Assembly (NCBI GenBank): GCA_963734395.1
Contig: CAVTGY010000007.1
Coordinates: forward strand, 1,054,001 to 1,118,000
Origin: Bog-756 sp963734395
GTDB taxonomy: Bacteria > Actinomycetota > Acidimicrobiia > Acidimicrobiales > RAAP-2
Direction of reading: 5' to 3'
DNA length: 64,000 bases
Shown: in pieces, positions 59,297 through 64,000 of the stretch
Layout: the number at the start of each line of letters is the position of its first letter
Numbering within the stretch: the stretch's first letter is position 1
The notes under the pieces: generated by a model
Database searches by the model: none
The model's input: only the letters and a program-made list of their open reading frames with translations
Told to the model about the DNA's origin: nothing
Translations under genes and position numbers: made by a program

Positions 59297-60165
59297 ACGT
59301 GCTCGGATCCAGAGCGGAGGGGCAGGGTCCGGCGCGGCTCGACGTAGAGCACGTAGAGGTTTCGTTCGGCGGCGTTCATGCCATCGCCGATGCGGAGCTG
59401 TTAGCCGAACCCGGCGCCATCGTCGGACTGATCGGTGCCAACGGCTCGGGCAAGACCACCATGCTCGACGTCATCTCGGGACTGGTCTCGCCCCAGCAGG
59501 GTTCGGTGCGCCTCGACGGCGAGAGCCTGGTCGAGTACCTCCCCGAGGAACGGGCCGCTCTCGGCGTCGTGCGGTCGTTTCAGGATTGCCGGCTGTTTCC
59601 AGAGCTGCGGGTGGAGGAAGTTCTGCTGCTGACCCAGGACGCGCGCCGACCGGTCGGCGTGGTGTCCTCGACCCTCCAGATGCCTTGGGCCAGGCGATCC
59701 GAGCGTTCCAAACGCGAGGCGGCCGACCAGGTGATCAGCTCGTTCGGGATCGAGCGCTTCCGTGCCCATCAGATCGGCCAGCTGTCCACCGGCACCCGAC
59801 GGGTGGTGGATCTGGCCTCCATCGTGTTGGCCCGGCCGCGACTGCTGCTCCTCGACGAACCCACCGCCGGCATCGCCCAGCGCGAAGCCGAGGCATTCGT
59901 ACCGCTGCTCAGACGTCTCCACCAGTTGGCCGACACCACCATCATCCTGGTCGAACACGACGTCCCTCTCGTGTTCGCGTTGTGCACCAAGGTGGTGATG
60001 ATGGAGACCGGGAAGATCGTGTCCTCGGGCACCCCCGACGAGGTCCAACGCGACCCACGGGCCCTGGCTGCCTACCTGGGTGCCAGTGAGGAGGCGTTGG
60101 CCGTCTCCGGCGCCCTTCCGTCGAAACGGGGAACGGCTGACCCGGTCACTTCCGGTGACCAGTAG
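59293..60165 (+). CDS. LivG-type ABC ATPase
   Basis: Intact 290-residue ATPase. Walker A IGANGSGKTTM near 45-55, RSFQDCRLFPELRVEE as the LivG Q-loop region, signature QLSTGTRRVVDLASIV (LSTG in place of LSGG), Walker B LLLLDEPTAG, and switch His in LVEHDVPLVF. A C-terminal tail of about 30 residues (after AAYLGASEEA) extends beyond usual LivG length. GTG 59293 overlaps the LivM stop. Its partner ATPase would be the LivF-type domain fused to the MFS protein at the start of this operon, since no separate LivF is present. Confidence 0.92.
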   Translation: MNVLGSRAEGQGPARLDVEHVEVSFGGVHAIADAELLAEPGAIVGLIGANGSGKTTMLDVISGLVSPQQGSVRLDGESLVEYLPEERAALGVVRSFQDCRLFPELRVEEVLLLTQDARRPVGVVSSTLQMPWARRSERSKREAADQVISSFGIERFRAHQIGQLSTGTRRVVDLASIVLARPRLLLLDEPTAGIAQREAEAFVPLLRRLHQLADTTIILVEHDVPLVFALCTKVVMMETGKIVSSGTPDEVQRDPRALAAYLGASEEALAVSGALPSKRGTADPVTSGDQ

Positions 60166-60195
60166 CGGTAGCCGTGGCGGTGGCGGCTGCGCTGC

Positions 60196-61047
60196 TCAGC
60201 GCCGGGGCATGGCCGGACCGTAGGGCGTATCACCCTCCAGGGTCACCCGATGGGCGACCCGAGTCTCGGTGCCGTAGTCATCGAGCGCGTAGTGGAGGGT
60301 GGCCCGGTTGTCCCAGAAGGCCACCGACCCCGGGCGCCACCGAAATCGGCAGGTCAACTCCGGTTGCTGACAGTGCCGGTAGAGCATCTCCAGGATCGCG
60401 TTGCTCTCGTTCTTGGACAGACCCAGGATCGTCTGGGTGAACTGGGGGTTGACGAACAGGCCGTTGCGTCCGTTTTCGGGATGAGTACGCACCACCGGAT
60501 GGAGAGCGGGCAGAAGCTTCTCGCGAAACACCCCCTGCCACTCATAGCCACCTCGGGCGTCCACGTCAGCGGCGAACCAGGGATCGAAGTGCACGGCGAT
60601 CAGGGTGTCGCACATCGCACGGATCGGTTCGGCCAGGCGGTCGTAGGCATCCTGCAGGCTGGCCCACGTGGTATCCCCTCCCACCTCGGGGGCAGCGACC
60701 ATGTAGAGAATCGAACCGAATGCCGGGGACTCGAGGAAGGTGACGTCGGTGTGCCACCAGTTGGCCCGATCCTCGCTGCCGTCGATGGCCAGCACCTCGG
60801 GGTTCTTCTCGATCGCCGGGATCACCGGGTGGCCTTCGGTGACCGTGCCGAACTGCCGGGCGAAGTCGGCCTGCTGGGCCGGTGTGAGGTTCTGGTCGCG
60901 GAAGAAGATCACGTGATGGGTGTTCAGCGTGGCCCGGACCTCGGCGACCACCCGTTCGCTCAGCGGACGTGACAGATCGAGACCATGGATCTCCGCCCCG
61001 ATGATCGGGGAGAGTGGACGGATGTCCAGGTCGGTGGCGACGGTCAT
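60196..61047 (-). CDS. TauD/TfdA family 2-oxoglutarate-dependent dioxygenase
   Basis: Intact 283-residue Fe(II)/2-oxoglutarate dioxygenase. The metal triad is His99 and Asp101 in WWHTDVTFLE and the distal His266 in RVAHRVTLEG, with nearby arginines for the 2-oxoglutarate carboxylate. VIFFRDQNLTPAQQADFARQFG is split across the family's N-terminal motif. Members hydroxylate taurine, alkylsulfates, phenoxyacetates or similar substrates and so release sulfite or the side group. It converges with the LivG gene across about 30 bases and is divergent from the hydrolase at 61198. The substrate could be the compound imported by the neighbouring transporter. Confidence 0.92.
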   Translation of the reverse strand: MTVATDLDIRPLSPIIGAEIHGLDLSRPLSERVVAEVRATLNTHHVIFFRDQNLTPAQQADFARQFGTVTEGHPVIPAIEKNPEVLAIDGSEDRANWWHTDVTFLESPAFGSILYMVAAPEVGGDTTWASLQDAYDRLAEPIRAMCDTLIAVHFDPWFAADVDARGGYEWQGVFREKLLPALHPVVRTHPENGRNGLFVNPQFTQTILGLSKNESNAILEMLYRHCQQPELTCRFRWRPGSVAFWDNRATLHYALDDYGTETRVAHRVTLEGDTPYGPAMPRR

Positions 61048-61197
61048 CGGGTCCTCGGCATGATCCCAGTGTGCCCCAACTCCGGGTCCACCTCAACCGA
61101 TGCGGCCTGGCGAGCCCGGACGAGCCCAGGCGACCCGCCCGTGTGACAACGTGGGAACCGGTCCAATCGGACGCCGGAGCATTGATGAGGAGTGAGG

Positions 61198-62232
61198 ATG
61201 ACCGACGCAGCCCCCCGACCGCGTAATCTCTCGCCGTGGTACCAGGTGGTCAGTCGCCTGATGGCGACCGACGAGGTAGACGGGCTGCCGAGCGACGATC
61301 TGTCATCGTTCGAATCGTGGCGTGACCGCTTCGAGGCGCGGCTGCGGCGCGAACTCGAGCCGTGGCCCCTCAAGGTCCCACTGGAGCTGGAGGTCACCGG
61401 CGAGGAGGACGGCGAGGGCTACCGGCGCCAACGAATCGTGTTCGATACCGAGGACACCATGTCGGTCCCCGCCTACCTGCTGATTCCGGACCAACGGGTG
61501 TCGGAAGGATCGGCGGTGCTCGCCGTTCACGGCCACGGTCCCGGCAAGTCCAGGGTGTGCGGCGTGGAACCAGGTGACCGGCCCGGCGAGGATTATGCCG
61601 CCGAGTTGGCGCGACGAGGCCATCTGGTATTGGCGCCCGATCTGCGGTGCTTCGGAGAGCGTGCGGATTGGAACCCGCCCGATCACTACGGATGCGACAC
61701 CAACCTGGTCCACCAGGTGATGGGAGGCTGGTCTCCACTGACTCAGAACCTCTGGGACCTGGCCCGTGCCCTGGACGTGCTCGAAGCACATCCGCTGGTC
61801 GATCCGGCACGCATCGGCATGGTCGGGTTCTCCTACGGCGCCACCACCACCCTGTTCCTCGCCGCCTGCGACGCCCGGGTGTCGGTGGCGGTGGTGAGTG
61901 GCTACTTCTCCTCGTGGGCGGAGGCGCACAAGGTCCCCTGGAACATGTGCGGCTCCCAGGTGCTCCCGGCCATGCTCGGCCGGATGGAGCACGTGGACAT
62001 GGGCGCACTGGTCGCGCCCCGTCCCCTGCTCATCCAGTCGGGGAACGAGGACCTGTTGTTCCCGGTGGCGACGGCGGAGAACGGCGTGGCCCGCCTTCGT
62101 CAGGTGTATGACCGGTTCGGGGCGGGTGATCGGCTGGTCCATGACATCTTTGCCGGCGAACACCAGTGGAACGGGCCGGGCGCCTACCCGTTTCTCGACC
62201 AGCGACTCGGCGAGGAGTCAGCGGCTGGCTGA
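61198..62232 (+). CDS. Alpha/beta hydrolase (dienelactone hydrolase / acetyl xylan esterase-like)
   Basis: Intact protein of about 344 residues. The nucleophile elbow is GMVGFSYGATTTL (GxSxG), HGHGPGK near the oxyanion hole, the acid lies in QSGNEDLLFPV, and the His in FAGEHQWNGP, completing a Ser-Asp-His triad. No signal peptide, so cytosolic. ATG 61198 was chosen because AGGAG at 61188-61192 precedes it at normal distance; a GTG two codons earlier is also open. Related enzymes deacetylate sugars or hydrolyse esters. The 3' end overlaps the convergent NagB-like gene by about 15 bases. Confidence 0.88.
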   Translation: MTDAAPRPRNLSPWYQVVSRLMATDEVDGLPSDDLSSFESWRDRFEARLRRELEPWPLKVPLELEVTGEEDGEGYRRQRIVFDTEDTMSVPAYLLIPDQRVSEGSAVLAVHGHGPGKSRVCGVEPGDRPGEDYAAELARRGHLVLAPDLRCFGERADWNPPDHYGCDTNLVHQVMGGWSPLTQNLWDLARALDVLEAHPLVDPARIGMVGFSYGATTTLFLAACDARVSVAVVSGYFSSWAEAHKVPWNMCGSQVLPAMLGRMEHVDMGALVAPRPLLIQSGNEDLLFPVATAENGVARLRQVYDRFGAGDRLVHDIFAGEHQWNGPGAYPFLDQRLGEESAAG

Positions 62233-63011
62233 AACGCCGGGCGAGAGCAGCCCCGCCGAATCGGTGTCGAGGAAGACGGAGGCCTGCGGCGTCCTCTGGA
62301 GGATCGACGCCGGGCAAGAGACGGTGACCGGGCCCTCCAGCGAAGCCGCGCACCGGCTGCGCCTTGCGGGCTTCGGGGACGATGGCCAGCACCCGTGTGG
62401 CACGGAGCAGTGCGGGGATGGTGACGGTGATCGCCTGGGTGGGAACATCGTCATCGGTGGCGAAGTGTCCCTCGTGAACCTGCTGGGCCCGGCACGCCGA
62501 GTCCAGGGTCACCACCTTCACATCCTGCGCGTCGTCGAAATCGGCCACCGGCGGGTCGTTGAAGGCCAAGTGCCCGTTCTCGCCGATACCCAGGCAGCAG
62601 AGGTCGAGGGGGTAGTTGCGCAGGAGCGCCGCGTACCGCTCGCACTCTGCCGGCGCCGGCGCCCGCCCGTCGAGGTAGTGGGCCGCCTTGGGCTTGGTGG
62701 GCTCCACGATCCGCTCGCGGATCCAGCGCTGGAAGCTGGCCGGATGGTCGGGACCGATCCCGAGATACTCGTCCATGTGGAAGACGATGACGTCGCCCCA
62801 CGGCACGTCGGGAGTCGCAGCCACCAGCTGGTGAACGAAGGCGATCTGGGAGTTCCCGGTGGCGAACATGGCGTGGGCGACGCCCTTTTCGGCCACCGCG
62901 GCGCGCAGGATCCCCGCCGCCCGGTCGGCGGCGGCGCGGGCCATGGCGGTGGTGGTGCTCGAAAACGGACACCTCCGGGCCATCTCGGCCTCCGGTTGCA
63001 GGCGGGGTCAT
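62218..63011 (-). CDS. Glucosamine-6-phosphate deaminase-like protein (two frameshifts)
   Basis: About 264 residues of the NagB/6-phosphogluconolactonase family. VIVFHMDEYLGIGPDHPAS contains the catalytic Asp and the DEY motif, and LGIGENGHLAFNDPP the active-site Asn-Gly-His segment, both as in NagB. The N terminus needs one shift near 62960 (TAMARAAADRAAGIL follows) and the C terminus one near 62340 (SLEGPVTVSCPASILQ follows, ending at 62218). NagB converts glucosamine-6-phosphate to fructose-6-phosphate and ammonia. Start ATG 63011. It is consistent with use of an amino sugar released in this locus. Confidence 0.83.
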
Positions 63012-63168
63012 GAGGGCACTGTAGGTGACGCTCGGCGGCCGGTCTCGACTTGCGCGCTACGGTGCCCAGCGGGCACGGTAGCCCGCACCAGCGGGACTCC
63101 GATCCCGGACCCGCGGGCGGGAGCCTGGCGCTCGGTTGCGAATGGAGAGGACGGGAGAGGAGCCCTCG

Positions 63169-63667
63169 GTGGCAGAAGACATGTTGAGCACGATCATCGG
63201 CAAGCCGACCGGTACCACGGTCGTCACCGTGGAGCGCGGGCAGTTGGCGCTGTTTGCCGACGCGGTAAAGGAGAAGAGTCCGGCCTACCGCGACGTCAGG
63301 GCCGCCACCGAGGCAGGGCCTCTCCGGAATCCCCGCGCCGCCCACCTACCCCTTTTCCATGGGGAACTTCGGGGTGTTCCCCGAATTGCAGCCCGAGGAT
63401 GCACCGACCGGCAATCCCATGGCCGAGGTACTCGGGCCCCTGATGGCCAAAGGCGGCATCATCCTCCACGGCGAACAGGAGTTCACGTACCACCGTCCGG
63501 TGATGGCCGGTGACGTACTGGTGGGGGAGGGCAGGGTGGCCGACGCCTATCGGAAGGAGTCGAAGGGGAAGACCATGACGTTCGTGGTGGTGGACACGGT
63601 GTGGAGTGACCGGGCGACCGGCGAACCGGTGTGCACGTCGCGCATGAACATCATCCATCGCATCTGA
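63169..63667 (+). CDS. MaoC-like dehydratase, FAS1/MaoC N-terminal type (one frameshift)
   Basis: Hot-dog fold protein of about 165 residues of the MaoC_dehydrat_N kind. IIGKPTGTTVVTVERGQLALFADAV and SPAYRDVRAATEAG are its first half, split here for brevity. After one extra base near 63315 it continues GIPAPPTYPFSMGNFGVF, then LHGEQEFTYHRPVMAGDVL and KTMTFVVVDTVWSD. In actinobacteria such proteins form (3R)-hydroxyacyl dehydratases, often as heterodimers with a MaoC partner. GTG 63169 was chosen because AGGAG lies seven bases upstream; ATG 63142 is an alternative. The stop overlaps the crotonase start (TGATG). Confidence 0.8.
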
Positions 63668-64000
63668 TGGCCGACCAACCCGCGCCGGCGATCGCACCCG
63701 TGCTCTGTCGGCAGCAGGACGGGGTCGTATGGATCACGCTCAATCGCCCCGAGGCCGGACAACGCCATCACCGCCGCCATGCGCGATCAGATCATCGTCT
63801 GGCTCGAGGAAGCGTCGGCCGATCTCGCCGTACGGGCGGTGGTGCTGACCGGGGAGGGAACCAAGGGATTCTGCACGGGAGCCGATCTCCGTTCCCAGGA
63901 GCCCGGTCCGAGCCGGCCGGAGGGCGCCCCCGACCTCGCGGTCGGTGACGCCGCCCGTCTCATCCGGAACGGTTGGCAGAGGCTGATCAGTGCGGTGCTC
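63667..64000 (+). CDS. Enoyl-CoA hydratase/isomerase, truncated by the window end (one frameshift)
   Basis: N-terminal part of a crotonase. VLCRQQDGVVWITLNRPEAG is the first strand region; an extra base near 63763 shifts to NAITAAMRDQIIVWLEEAS, and VVLTGEGTKGFCTGADLRSQ is the first oxyanion-hole motif. The frame runs off the end of the window. ATG 63667 overlaps the preceding MaoC-like stop, so both belong to one acyl-CoA operon that continues beyond 64000. Confidence 0.83.

Noticed and set aside
1..64000. Extensive genuine gene decay (pseudogene island)
   Set aside because: Conserved residues and coding character are kept on both sides of nearly all breaks, stops by substitution are almost absent, and single-base insertions dominate. 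Error is the simpler cause.
1..64000. CRISPR arrays, tRNA or rRNA genes, transposases, phage genes
   Set aside because: No regularly spaced repeats, cloverleaf-like segments, rRNA sequence, transposase or phage proteins were recognised on either strand.

Overview
The window is high-GC DNA with tightly packed genes. Starts are often GTG, and neighbours commonly overlap as ATGA, GTGA or TGATG. The gene content suggests an actinobacterium (Actinomycetota), possibly an Acidimicrobiia-like soil or water lineage. It includes a luciferase-type oxidoreductase of a commonly F420-dependent family, a soluble P450, many acyl-CoA enzymes, several COG2159 amidohydrolases and fused Liv-type ABC transporters. 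Taxonomy is inferred from content only. No rRNA, tRNA, CRISPR array, insertion sequence or prophage was seen.

A caution governs the whole annotation. Most genes are broken by one or more single-base frameshifts, and in nearly every case I followed, removing one base restores the family's expected protein. This looks like insertion-type error in an unpolished long-read assembly, not real gene decay. Broken genes are given here as one reconstructed CDS each, with the approximate shift positions stated.

Region 1 (1-15000) carries acyl-CoA and small-acid metabolism: SDRs, a D-aminoacylase-like hydrolase, an aldehyde dehydrogenase, two adjacent acyl-CoA ligase-like genes (one with degenerate catalytic motifs), and a RidA / RraA / cupin / ureidoglycolate-lyase-like / fused CoA-transferase group. 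Region 2 (15000-21540) is a Liv-type importer: a lipoprotein binding protein, a single polypeptide joining LivH, LivM and LivG, then LivF and a thiolase. Region 3 (21600-37140) is a beta-oxidation-like and oxidative catabolism block: enoyl-CoA hydratase, amidohydrolase, thiolase-like protein, two divergent acyl-CoA dehydrogenases, an LLM oxidoreductase, a PaaK-like ligase with its TetR regulator, a P450 with a GMC oxidoreductase and its small partner, a thiolase-like/DUF35 pair and a 2-hydroxyacid dehydrogenase. The set resembles steroid- or terpenoid-type side-chain degradation, but the substrate cannot be read from sequence.

Region 4 (37265-44870) holds a secreted beta-helix protein, an FGGY kinase, an alcohol dehydrogenase, an SDR, a PIG-L deacetylase and an ABC-2 exporter. 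Region 5 (45000-63010) looks like a sugar or sugar-acid utilisation locus: binding protein, GH13 glucosidase, ThuA-like protein, GH4 glycosidase, 3-hydroxyisobutyrate-dehydrogenase-like enzyme, class I aldolase, FGGY kinase and LarA-like racemase. It continues with a transporter operon whose first gene encodes a 12-helix MFS domain fused to a LivF-type ATPase, followed by LivH, LivM and LivG. Then come a TauD-type dioxygenase, an alpha/beta hydrolase and a glucosamine-6-phosphate deaminase. The window ends in a MaoC-like dehydratase and a truncated enoyl-CoA hydratase.

The most unusual item is the MFS-ATPase fusion at 55084-57291 inside a Liv-type ABC operon.
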